Source of the DNA: Atribacteria bacterium SCGC AAA255-G05
GTDB taxonomy: Bacteria; Atribacterota; Phoenicimicrobiia; Phoenicimicrobiales; Phoenicimicrobiaceae
Direction: 5' to 3'
Length of the DNA: 38,815 nt
NCBI GenBank assembly: GCA_000405605.1
Contig: ASPA01000003.1
Location: 44,176 to 82,990, forward strand
Positions 8,485 through 15,934 of the stretch are shown one piece after another. The translations under genes and the position numbers were made by a program. The notes under the pieces are model-generated. The model was given only the letters and a program-made list of their open reading frames with translations, did no database searches and was not told where the DNA came from. Position 1 is the first letter of the stretch. The number at the start of each line of letters is the position of its first letter.

Positions 8485-8841
8485 TGGTGGAGGCGGCGAG
8501 ATTCGAACTCGCGTCCAAAGATATTTCAGTAAGAACCACTACGAGTGTAGTCTATGATTTGGTTCTCACTCTTTTTACCTCCCATAGACAGGATGTAAAT
8601 TGAGCCAGCCCTTAATTTTCTCTTCTACCTCCCAGGGCAGTAAGGTAAAAGATAGTCTACTTTATGTTACACCCATAAAGGTCTCGTAGACGCAAGACCA
8701 GTACAGACGTGCAGCCTATTTAGGCTGCAAATGCTAATTGTTCGTTTCTAGCAGTTAATGTTTTTCCACGGTTTTACGAGGACATGGAACCTCGACCCGC
8801 TGTTCTTACCTCTCTTATCCCTGTCGAAACCTATCGCCCCC
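8485..8841 (-). ncRNA. ssrA: Transfer-messenger RNA (tmRNA)
   Basis: tmRNA rescues stalled ribosomes and tags the nascent chain for proteolysis, working with SmpB. The tRNA-like ends are clear. The 5' GGGGGCG pairs with CGCCTCC, followed by a genomically encoded ACCA, and the T-arm reads GCGAGTTCGAATCTCGC. The conserved 5' sequence GATAGGTTTCGACAGGG is present. The tag reading frame (8752 down to 8720) is GCT AGA AAC GAA CAA TTA GCA TTT GCA GCC TAA. It encodes ARNEQLAFAA, giving AARNEQLAFAA with the charged alanine. The stop lies in a TAGGCTGC hairpin, as is usual. The length of 357 nt is normal for a one-piece tmRNA. Its first 11 bases overlap the end of smpB. Confidence 0.97.
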
Positions 8842-9310
8842 ATTCTTTATTCTTTAATTCTCTTTCTACTTCCCTTTGGGCATCTTTTTCGGTTAGGGTT
8901 TGCCGTTTATCGTATAATCTTTTTCCTTTAGCCACAGCCAATTCAATCTTGGCGTGACCTCTTTTAAAATAAATTCGCAAAGGCACCAGGGTTAAACCTT
9001 TCTCCTCAATCTGCCTTCTTAGACGGTTAATTTCTCGCTTATGCATAAGTAATTTACGTTTCCTTCTGGGGTCAACATTGAATATGTTGCCAAAGGCGTA
9101 AGGAGAAATATGCATATTCATTATGTAAAGTTCGTTATTTTCAAATTGAGCGAAACTTTCCCGCAGGCTAACCTTGCCTTCTCTTAGGGATTTTACCTCT
9201 GTCCCTTTTAGGACCAGTCCGACTTCATAAGTATCTAATATACTATAATCATGTCGTGCTTTTCTGTTTAAGGCTACATTTTTTACTTCATCTTTATTGG
9301 TAAAACTCAT
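8831..9310 (-). CDS. smpB: SsrA-binding protein SmpB
   Basis: SmpB binds the tRNA-like part of tmRNA and delivers it to stalled ribosomes. The 159 residues match the family throughout: NRKARHDYSILDTYEVGLVL, KGTEVKSLREGKVSLRESFA, PRRKRKLLMHKREI, the core YFKRGHAKIELAVAKGKRLYDKR and the basic C-terminal tail. The last codons (GAA TGG GGG CGA TAG) are also the first bases of ssrA, so stop codon and tmRNA 5' end overlap. ATG 9310 is 50 bases after the tyrA stop, so it may be read from the aro unit as well as from its own promoter. Confidence 0.97.
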   Translation of the reverse strand: MSFTNKDEVKNVALNRKARHDYSILDTYEVGLVLKGTEVKSLREGKVSLRESFAQFENNELYIMNMHISPYAFGNIFNVDPRRKRKLLMHKREINRLRRQIEEKGLTLVPLRIYFKRGHAKIELAVAKGKRLYDKRQTLTEKDAQREVERELKNKEWGR

Positions 9311-9360
9311 ATTTTTTCCCTCATCAGGCAGTTAAATTATAGCATAAATGAGAGGAATTC

Positions 9361-10233
9361 TCAAAGGGTTTCTCTTAATTTACTGGCTTTTTGAAATTCT
9401 TCTTTTAAACTGTTGGGATTATTTTTAAGTTTATGTTCTATTACTTCAAGATAATTTTTAAATTCCTGAATTATTTCTAAAATATTTTCTTGATTAGTGT
9501 CACAGATATCTTCCCACATCTTATAAGGACTAGAAGCGATTCGCGTCATATCTTTAAATCCTTCTCCAACAGCTTTAAAATAATTGTAATTATTTCCCCG
9601 TAGAGCCAATTCACCTATTGTATTGATCAGGGAAACCGCAATAATCTGAGGTAGATGACTTACTGCACTAACAATTCTGTCGTGCTCGAGAGGGTCTAAT
9701 ATCAGTTTTTTTGCACCTATCATCTTAATCAATAAAGATACTTTTTTAAGTGCTCTTAAATTACTTTTAAGGGCAGGAGTTAGGATATAAGTTTTGTTAT
9801 GAAAAAGGTAAGGGTCTGCTGATTCTATACCACATTCTTCTGAACCTGCCATAGGATGGCCGCCGATAAAAAATATGTCTTTGGATAATATTTTATTTGC
9901 TTTTTTTACAATTTGCTTCTTGGTGCTGCCGGTATCAGTAACCAGGCATCCTTTTTTAAGAAAAGGATTTATTTGAGTCAATATATTTAAAATCGTTTTT
10001 ACCGGTGTGGCAATTATTATTATATCAGCTTCTTTAATTCCTTCTTCGAGATTAACCGTTCCTTCATCAATAGCCCCTCGAGCAATTGCTTTTTCAATTA
10101 TTTCCTGTTTATCTATGCCTACAATTTTGAAATTTAGGTGCTTTTCTTTTAAAGCCAATCCCAGTGAGCCGCCGATTAGACCTACACCGATGATGCTTAT
10201 CTTGTTAAAACTAAAGTCGCTTTCCTCTTTCAT
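9361..10233 (-). CDS. tyrA: Prephenate dehydrogenase
   Basis: The enzyme oxidises and decarboxylates prephenate to 4-hydroxyphenylpyruvate, the tyrosine branch after chorismate mutase. The N-terminal Rossmann motif IIGVGLIGGSLGLALK has an acidic residue after the second strand (VGID), which favours NAD. The family segments GGHPMAGSEECGIESA and VSAVSHLPQIIAVSLI follow. At 290 residues there is no room for a C-terminal ACT regulatory domain, so allosteric control, if any, is elsewhere. ATG 10233 has an AAAGGAGA site. It is the last aromatic gene of the unit, 27 bases after the aroQ stop, with a dispersed repeat in the gap. Confidence 0.93.
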   Translation of the reverse strand: MKEESDFSFNKISIIGVGLIGGSLGLALKEKHLNFKIVGIDKQEIIEKAIARGAIDEGTVNLEEGIKEADIIIIATPVKTILNILTQINPFLKKGCLVTDTGSTKKQIVKKANKILSKDIFFIGGHPMAGSEECGIESADPYLFHNKTYILTPALKSNLRALKKVSLLIKMIGAKKLILDPLEHDRIVSAVSHLPQIIAVSLINTIGELALRGNNYNYFKAVGEGFKDMTRIASSPYKMWEDICDTNQENILEIIQEFKNYLEVIEHKLKNNPNSLKEEFQKASKLRETL

Positions 10234-10249
10234 TTTGATTTTCTCCTTT

Positions 10250-10288
10250 CCCCCTCACCTTAACCCTCCCCCTCCGAGGGGACGAGGG
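10250..10288. repeat. Dispersed C-rich palindromic repeat encoding the AroQ C-terminus
   Basis: CCCCCTCACCTTAACCCTCC and the following complementary stretch (CCTCCGAGGGGACGAGGG) form a hairpin-like element. It belongs to the CCCTCACCCTAACCCTCTCCC type of repeat seen in many genomes. Related copies lie at 17400-17441 and, as a fragment, at 14590-14606. The aroQ stop codon (10260-10262) and its last residues lie inside it. Confidence 0.7.
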
Positions 10289-10709
10289 AACAAAGTGCAC
10301 GGATAGCCAGAATATAACTCTGGTAACCAAAGCCGGCAATCTGTCCTATACAGGCAGGAGCAGTTACCGATTTCCTCCGAAAATCTTCCCGGGAAAGTAT
10401 ATTAGAAAGATGGACTTCAATTACTGGGATAGGACAGTCTCTCAAGGCATCGGCAATGACATAACTATAATGAGTATAAGCTGCTGGATTAATAATGAAG
10501 CCATCTAATTGAGAAGATAATTTCTGAATAGATTCAACAATCTCTCCCTCGAAATTGGTTTGCATAATAGTAAGTTCGATGCCCTCCTTCTCAGCAAAAG
10601 ATTTTATTTTACGGTTTATTTCCTTAAGAGTTATATTTCCGTAAATCTTCTGATCCCTTTTCCCAAGCATGTTTAAATTTGGTCCATTAATTATTCCGAT
10701 CTTTAACAT
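10260..10709 (-). CDS. aroQ: Type II 3-dehydroquinate dehydratase
   Basis: It dehydrates 3-dehydroquinate to 3-dehydroshikimate, step three of the shikimate pathway. Type II landmarks are IGIINGPNLNMLGKRDQKIY with the catalytic Tyr in the lid, FIINPAAYTHYSYVIADAL, VIEVHLSNILSREDFRRKS and ACIGQIAGFGYQSYILAI. I place the start at ATG 10709, preceded by AAGGAG at ideal spacing. A GTG three codons upstream would also be open. The start overlaps the aroB stop. The last residues (about LVPSEGEG) are encoded by the dispersed repeat at 10250-10288, so the natural C-terminus was probably replaced by repeat sequence. Confidence 0.95.
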   Translation of the reverse strand: MLKIGIINGPNLNMLGKRDQKIYGNITLKEINRKIKSFAEKEGIELTIMQTNFEGEIVESIQKLSSQLDGFIINPAAYTHYSYVIADALRDCPIPVIEVHLSNILSREDFRRKSVTAPACIGQIAGFGYQSYILAIRALCSLVPSEGEG

Positions 10710-11860
10710 AATTTCCACTCCTTTTTAAATTCTTCTAAGGCTTCTATTACTTCTTTTTTATTTATGTCATCAATTAAGACAGCTTTCCCCAGGGCTTCCG
10801 GTAGAATGAATGTTATTTTACCTTGAGAATTTTTTTTGTCCAAGGTTAAGGTTTCCCAGAATTGGTTGTAGTCTATATTTTTAATGTATTGGAATAAAGA
10901 TTTAGATTCCCGCTTTCGCCTGTCTGCGTGCACTGCACAGGCAGGCGGGAATGATAATATTTGTTTAATTTGTTTTTCAAACTCTTCCAAGCACATTCCT
11001 CTGTTGCGAGCTATTTTAGTTTCAACTAACATACCCAGGGCTACTGCCTCACCATGACTTAAATCCTGATATCCTGCTCCTACTTCCAGGGCATGGCCAA
11101 TACTGTGACCAAAGTTTAGCACTTTACGCAATCCTTTTTCCCAGGGGTCTTTTAAGACTATATCCGCTTTTAAAGAAACAGCTTCTTTAACTAGTTCACA
11201 TAGCAGATCTCTATGTTTTTTTATTAATAAATCAATATTTTTTTCTATCCATTTAAAAAAAGCCGGAGATTTAATAACTGCTATTTTTATAGCCTCCACT
11301 ATTCCATTTTTTATATCCTTATCTGATAGGGTTTGTAAAACTTCGGGGTCGGTGTAAACTGCTTTTGGCTGATAGAAACTCCCGATTATATTTTTAGCTA
11401 AATGATGATCAATTGCCACTTTACCCCCGATACTGCTATCTACCTGGGCTAAAAGAGTAGTGGGAATATGCACCAAAGGCAGGCCTCTCATATAGGTAGC
11501 GGCAACAAATCCGGTTAAATCTCCTATAACTCCTCCACCCAAAGCTATAAAGGTAGTGGTTCGGTCTGCTTTCCTTTTTAGTAATTCATCGTAGAGATAT
11601 TTTGCCGTAGATAGAGATTTATATTTCTCGCCATCGGGGACTTCGATTAAATCTATTAAATCAGGATTAAATCCACCCTTTTTCAAGGAAGACAACAGCT
11701 TAACTCCATACAAACAATTTACTAAAGAATTGGTAATTATAATAATTCTCTTATTCTCTATTGTCTTAGATAAATGCTCGTCTAAATTAATAAGAATTCC
11801 CTTTTTGATACAAATCTTATACTCTTTATCTTCTGTAATTTTTATTTTTATTTCTTTCAT
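10703..11860 (-). CDS. aroB: 3-dehydroquinate synthase, with in-frame palindromic insertion
   Basis: It cyclises DAHP to 3-dehydroquinate using NAD and a divalent metal. Landmarks are the NAD-binding EVPDGEKYKSL and ALGGGVIGDLTGFVAATYMR, and PTTLLAQVDSSIGGKVAID. The metal ligands are Glu in GIVEAIKIAVI and the two His in LNFGHSIGHALEVG and LSHGEAVALGM. At 385 residues it is longer than the usual 340-370. The excess coincides with about 16 residues (ACAVHADRRKRESK) encoded by a perfect-looking hairpin at 10906-10952. This lies near the C-terminal domain, past the catalytic residues. The frame is kept, so the enzyme may still work. It lies in tight order with aroK (18-base gap) and aroQ (overlap). 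Confidence 0.95.
   Translation of the reverse strand: MKEIKIKITEDKEYKICIKKGILINLDEHLSKTIENKRIIIITNSLVNCLYGVKLLSSLKKGGFNPDLIDLIEVPDGEKYKSLSTAKYLYDELLKRKADRTTTFIALGGGVIGDLTGFVAATYMRGLPLVHIPTTLLAQVDSSIGGKVAIDHHLAKNIIGSFYQPKAVYTDPEVLQTLSDKDIKNGIVEAIKIAVIKSPAFFKWIEKNIDLLIKKHRDLLCELVKEAVSLKADIVLKDPWEKGLRKVLNFGHSIGHALEVGAGYQDLSHGEAVALGMLVETKIARNRGMCLEEFEKQIKQILSFPPACAVHADRRKRESKSLFQYIKNIDYNQFWETLTLDKKNSQGKITFILPEALGKAVLIDDINKKEVIEALEEFKKEWKLC
10906..10952. repeat. Palindromic element inserted in frame in aroB
   Basis: ATTCCCGC (10906-10913) and GCGGGAAT (10945-10952) form the outer stem. Inside, CGCCTGTCTG and CAGGCAGGCG continue the pairing around GTGCAC. Its composition is far more GC-rich than the flanking gene. 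It resembles the widespread ATTCCCGC...GCGGGAAT dispersed repeats usually found between genes. On the aroB strand it reads through without a stop. Confidence 0.85.
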
Positions 11861-11878
11861 CTGTTCACCCTTCGCTCT

Positions 11879-12388
11879 TCAAACGCTCTTTAAAAGAGCT
11901 ATTATTTTATCTACAACTTCCTGAATGCTCAGATTAGTGGTACTAATTTTTGTAGTAAAATTATTATATGCCTTCTTTCTTTCTTTTAAAAGACGGTTAA
12001 TCTCGCTTAAGACGTTTTCTCCTTTTAAGAGGGGCCGATTATTCTTTTTATTAATCCGATTATAGATAGTCTGGGAATCAGCGTAAAGACAGATTATTTG
12101 TCCCTTCTGGCCTAGTGTCCTGGCATTATCTGAGGAAAGTAGAGTTCCCCCGCCGGTAGCAATCACCGTATTTTCTTTCTGGGATAATTCTTTTACCAGT
12201 TTATTCTCTTGTTCCCGAAAATAATTTTCCCCGTGTCCGGCAAAAATATCTGCTATGCTTGTTCCCCGGCGTTCTTCGATTATCCGGTCCATATCTATAA
12301 ATTCCATTTTTAATTTTCGAGCTACCTCTTTTGCCACCACACTCTTGCCGGTACCCATAAAACCGGTAATGATAATATTACTCTTCAT
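11879..12388 (-). CDS. aroK: Shikimate kinase
   Basis: It phosphorylates shikimate at the 3-hydroxyl with ATP. The 169 residues fit the family. Walker A is GFMGTGKSV, followed by the substrate-binding FIDMDRIIEERRGTSIADIF with Asp-Arg, then GENYFREQE and VIATGGGTLLS. The lid region RPLLKGENVLSEI and the adenine-binding end follow. The start ATG overlaps the aroC stop (ATGA-type), which implies translational coupling. Confidence 0.96.
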   Translation of the reverse strand: MKSNIIITGFMGTGKSVVAKEVARKLKMEFIDMDRIIEERRGTSIADIFAGHGENYFREQENKLVKELSQKENTVIATGGGTLLSSDNARTLGQKGQIICLYADSQTIYNRINKKNNRPLLKGENVLSEINRLLKERKKAYNNFTTKISTTNLSIQEVVDKIIALLKSV

Positions 12389-13533
12389 ATCTTTTGGAGC
12401 CTCTTCTTGTAGTTTTTAGAATTTTCCTTAATTTCCAGTAAAGAATCCCCACTAAATTTTTCCAGAAATGCTGTAGCTATCTCCCAGGCTGCCGCCTCTT
12501 CTCCTACTACACTGGCTGCTGGGACAACACATATATCAGACCTTTGATAGATTGCCCTGGTCTCTTTTTTGGTGGCAAAGTCAATGGAACGAAGAGGATT
12601 AATCAAAGTAGGTATAGGTTTAAGATAAGCTCTGATTACCACCTTTTCCCCATTGGTCACTCCACCCTCTATACCGCCAGCCCGATTGGTCTTTCGGTAA
12701 TATCGAAAGGAATCTTTTTCTGATTCTTCCGGTGCAAAGATTTCATCGTGGACAGCTGAACCTTTTTTCTCCGAAGCTTCTATTCCTTCACCTATTTCTA
12801 CCGCCTTTACCCCCGGTATGCTCATAAAAGCTGAAGCCAGGCGAGCATCCAGCCGTCTATCCCACTGGACATAACTTCCCAAGCCTATGGGAACACCGGT
12901 AATCACCACTTCAAATACCCCGCCTAAAGTATCTCCTTTCTCCCGAGCCCTGTCAATTTCCCTGCACATTCCAACTGATGCTATCCCGTCTATACAATAT
13001 ACAGGGGATTTATTAATCTCTGTCTTGATTTTTGAATCAAAAGAAGTAATCCTTCGGGCTTTGACCTGACCAATCCTTAATACATAACTGTAAATTTCTA
13101 TATTGAACTCTGCTAAAAGAGCGCCGGCTGCTGAACCGATAGCTACTCTCATGGCAGTCTGCCGGGCACTGGCTCTTTCTAAAACTTTCCTTACATCTTT
13201 AAATCCATATTTTATAGTACCGGAAAAATCTGCATGCCCTGGTCGAGGAATAGTCAAAGGAGGATATTCCTTTTCTTGCCAATTCTCCCAATCTTTATTT
13301 TTTATCATTAGACCGAGAGGACTTCCTATAGTCTTTCCTTCTACCAATCCGGATAATACCTCTGCTCGGTCCTGTTCAATCTTCATCCTCTCTCCTCTGC
13401 CATAACCCCCTTGACGTCTTTTTAGATTACGATTGATATTTTCTTCGCTTAAGGAAAGACCAGCTGGAAATCCTTCTATTATTCCCAACAGACATTTTCC
13501 GTGAGATTCTCCTGCATCAAGAAACCTTAACAT
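12385..13533 (-). CDS. aroC: Chorismate synthase
   Basis: It converts EPSP to chorismate using reduced FMN. The 382 residues carry the family signatures GESHGKCLLGIIEGFPAGL, RRQGGYGRGERMKIE, RPGHADFSGTIKYGF, ERASARQTAMRVAIG and RAGGIEGGVTNGE. The C-terminal RSDICVVPAASVVGEEAAAW is also present. No flavin reductase domain is fused, so it is probably of the monofunctional type. ATG 13533 has a GGGAG site. A 180-base spacer with word repeats separates it from aroE upstream. Confidence 0.97.
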   Translation of the reverse strand: MLRFLDAGESHGKCLLGIIEGFPAGLSLSEENINRNLKRRQGGYGRGERMKIEQDRAEVLSGLVEGKTIGSPLGLMIKNKDWENWQEKEYPPLTIPRPGHADFSGTIKYGFKDVRKVLERASARQTAMRVAIGSAAGALLAEFNIEIYSYVLRIGQVKARRITSFDSKIKTEINKSPVYCIDGIASVGMCREIDRAREKGDTLGGVFEVVITGVPIGLGSYVQWDRRLDARLASAFMSIPGVKAVEIGEGIEASEKKGSAVHDEIFAPEESEKDSFRYYRKTNRAGGIEGGVTNGEKVVIRAYLKPIPTLINPLRSIDFATKKETRAIYQRSDICVVPAASVVGEEAAAWEIATAFLEKFSGDSLLEIKENSKNYKKRLQKI

Positions 13534-13713
13534 TTTTACTTTTCTCCCTTCTTAAATAGCCGTTAGTCGTTAGTATTTAGTCTTTAGGTAGTAAGATGTC
13601 TGTCCTATGTGAAGGCTGGGGGATATTTTTACATCTTTGGCATTTGTATTTTTCCGCAATTGTTCCCCGCGCCTATACGCTACCCACTGTACGCTATATG
13701 CTAACTAACTAGT
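13534..13713. repeat. Spacer made of word repeats (families A and B)
   Basis: GCCGTTAGTCGTTAGTATTTAG (13559 on) belongs to family A (TAGTCGTTAGTGAATAGT-like). CCGCGCCTATACGCTACCC followed by TGTACGCTATATGCT (13667-13702) belongs to family B. A 17-base stretch is nearly identical to one at 19617-19633 (CCGCACCTATACGCTAC), 6 kb away. No gene or terminator is seen. Confidence 0.7.
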
Positions 13714-14580
13714 TTATGTAATTTGTCTAATCATTTCTAATATTTCTTTCCCTTCCGCTTTAAGTCCGCTCCAGAGATAGAAACTCTCTATGCCCTGATA
13801 AACCAACATCGGTAAACCGTTAATTATCTTTGCCCCTGCCCCCTCCGCTTGCTTTAATAAAAGGGTCTTTGCCGGGTGATAGATAAGGTCATAAACTAAG
13901 AGATTAGGGTGAAACAATTTTTCATCAGGCAAAGGAGTATTGTTGAGTTGAGATGCCATCCCTACGGAAGTGGCATTAACCAAAAGATTAGCTTCTTTTA
14001 TTTTATCTTTCAAATCGTTCTGCTCAAAAGAAAATATATTAATACTGCTTTTTGGGGGAAAGGGTGAAAGATTTTGTTTAATCTTTTTAGCTTTTTCTAA
14101 AGTTCGATTAAAGATACTTATTTCTTCTATCCCCTCCTCTAAGAGGGAATAAGTTACTGCGCGAGCAGCTCCTCCTGCCCCCAAAATAACTGCTTTTTTT
14201 TCTTTTATGACAAACTTTCCATTGTCCTGCAGGCTTTTTTTAAACCCAATTACATCGGTATTGTAACCGGTGAGAATTCCTTTATTATTGACAATAGTAT
14301 TTACCGCTCCAATTCTTCGGGCAGATTCTTCTACTTCATCTAAAAATTCAATTACTTTCTCTTTGTAGGGAAAAGTAATGTTTACCCCTCTTACATTTAA
14401 GGCTCTTATACCTTGAATGGCTTCGCCTAAATCGGTTTCTGCTACTTGAAAGGGTAAATAACAAAAGTTTAAAGAATATTTAAGTATTATTTGATTATGG
14501 ATAAGTGGGGAAAGACTATTTTCTGTATTTTCACCGATCAATCCAATTATTTTAGTCTTTCCGCTTATTTCTTTTTTCAT
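13714..14580 (-). CDS. aroE: Shikimate dehydrogenase
   Basis: It reduces 3-dehydroshikimate to shikimate with NADPH. Landmarks are the substrate-binding NSLSPLIHNQII, the catalytic Lys in GVNITFPYKEKV, the Asp in GYNTDVIGFKKSL and the Rossmann loop LGAGGAARAVTYSL. The cofactor-recognition region FNRTLEKAKK follows, with Asn-Arg-Thr as expected for NADP. NATSVGM and GLPMLVYQGIESFYLW complete the set. The 288 residues are normal. The 64-base gap to aroA upstream contains two repeat fragments. Confidence 0.96.
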   Translation of the reverse strand: MKKEISGKTKIIGLIGENTENSLSPLIHNQIILKYSLNFCYLPFQVAETDLGEAIQGIRALNVRGVNITFPYKEKVIEFLDEVEESARRIGAVNTIVNNKGILTGYNTDVIGFKKSLQDNGKFVIKEKKAVILGAGGAARAVTYSLLEEGIEEISIFNRTLEKAKKIKQNLSPFPPKSSINIFSFEQNDLKDKIKEANLLVNATSVGMASQLNNTPLPDEKLFHPNLLVYDLIYHPAKTLLLKQAEGAGAKIINGLPMLVYQGIESFYLWSGLKAEGKEILEMIRQIT

Positions 14581-14589
14581 TTAGGTTCA

Positions 14590-14642
14590 CACCCCCACCT
14601 TAATCCTTATATAGAGATTACTTCACTACGTTCGCAATGACA
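14590..14642. repeat. Two dispersed-repeat fragments between aroA and aroE
   Basis: CCCCCACCTTAATCC (about 14591-14605) is a fragment of the element at 10250. Positions 14614-14642, read on the minus strand, begin TGTCATTGCGAACGTAGTGA and end in AATCTC. This is a degenerate form of the TGTCATTGCGAGCGAAGCGAAGCAATCTC-type repeat common in many bacterial genomes (recalled, not searched). Confidence 0.6.
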
Positions 14643-14644
14643 GA

Positions 14645-15934
14645 TTAAAAATTAATCAAATTTTGTAAAATCTTTTCAAATCCGGGGAAAGATATATCTA
14701 TACATTCTGAATTTCTGATCACAGTTTTTCCTTCAGCTAATAAAGCCGTCACTGCTAAAGACATAGCAATTCGGTGGTCATTATAACTTTCGCAAACTGC
14801 CCCTTTTAATTTGGAAGGTCCCTCCACTATAAAGCCATCTTCTCTTTCCTTAATATCTGCTCCCATTTTTTTCAATTCACTGACAATAGCTTTTATTCTA
14901 TCGGTCTCCTTTACCCTTAATTCCCTTGCCCCACTTACTACCGTTTTACCCTGCGCCTGAGTTGCCGCCACCGCAATAAGGGGTAATTCATCGATCAAGA
15001 AAGGTATATTTTCTTTCTTGATCTCTACTCCTTTTAGTTTTGAATATTCTACCATTAAATCAGCCTGGGGTTCATTCGATTTTATCTTATAATTTAAGAT
15101 ATCAATCTTTGCCCCCATTTTATTTAGCATTTCGATTATCCCGGTTCTAGTAGGATTAACCCCTACCTGTTTAATTGTAATTTGTGAACCTTTTAATATG
15201 CTAGCAGCTGCTATGAAATAAGCAGCAGAAGAAATATCACCGGGTATAAAAATATCCGTACCCCTTAATTCTTTTCCACCCGTCAATTTAATTTCGGAAG
15301 GAGAAATTTTTATATCTGCCTGTGTAATCTCTAACATTCTCTCGGTATGGTCTCTGGCAGGCAGTGGTTCTTTAATTACTGTTTCCCCTTTAGCATAAAG
15401 ACCAGCAAACAAGAGGGCGGTTTTTACCTGAGCACTGGCTACCGGCAAAGTATAGTGAAGAGGATTGAGCTTATTTCCCCTAACACTTAAAGGAGCGAAC
15501 TGGCCATCTTTTCTCCCCCATATATCTGCTCCCATTAATCTAAGGGGCTCGACAACCCTTTTCATAGGTCTCTTTCTGATTGAAGCATCCCCACGTAAAA
15601 CAGAATAAAAATCCTGTCCGCTAAGCAGACCGGCCAAGAGACGGATGGTCGTCCCTGAGTTTCCCACATCAAGTATATCTTTCGGTTCTTGTAACCCGTA
15701 TAATCCTTTACCTTTTATTTTAACAGAATTATCTTTACCTAACTCTACTTCTGCTCCCAAAGCCTGCATACACTCTAATGTTTTAAGGCAATCCAAAGAA
15801 TTTAAAAAATTAGATATTCGGGTCTCTCCTCGGGCTATAGACCCTAAAATCAAAGACCGATGAGAGATTGATTTGTCTCCAGGGACAAATATATTTCCTT
15901 TTAATTTACTGGCTTTCTCTAAAACAAGTTCCAC
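14645..15934 (-). CDS. aroA: 3-phosphoshikimate 1-carboxyvinyltransferase (EPSP synthase)
   Basis: It joins PEP to shikimate-3-phosphate. The 429 residues carry the expected motifs in order: PGDKSISHRSLILGSIA, LDVGNSGTTIRLLAGLLSG, LRGDASIRKRPM, PARDHTERMLEI and GDISSAAYFIAAASI. The catalytic-loop motifs LIDELPLIAVAA, RVKETDRI and SYNDHRIAMSLAV follow. GNSGTTIR matches the class II (Gram-positive-type) enzymes. The start is GTG 15934, directly after the aroF stop with no gap, so coupling is likely. Confidence 0.96.
   Translation of the reverse strand: MELVLEKASKLKGNIFVPGDKSISHRSLILGSIARGETRISNFLNSLDCLKTLECMQALGAEVELGKDNSVKIKGKGLYGLQEPKDILDVGNSGTTIRLLAGLLSGQDFYSVLRGDASIRKRPMKRVVEPLRLMGADIWGRKDGQFAPLSVRGNKLNPLHYTLPVASAQVKTALLFAGLYAKGETVIKEPLPARDHTERMLEITQADIKISPSEIKLTGGKELRGTDIFIPGDISSAAYFIAAASILKGSQITIKQVGVNPTRTGIIEMLNKMGAKIDILNYKIKSNEPQADLMVEYSKLKGVEIKKENIPFLIDELPLIAVAATQAQGKTVVSGARELRVKETDRIKAIVSELKKMGADIKEREDGFIVEGPSKLKGAVCESYNDHRIAMSLAVTALLAEGKTVIRNSECIDISFPGFEKILQNLINF

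Noticed and set aside
10007..10306. Plus-strand 99-codon frame with a proline-rich end
   Set aside because: It is antisense to tyrA, and its end is the C-rich dispersed repeat.
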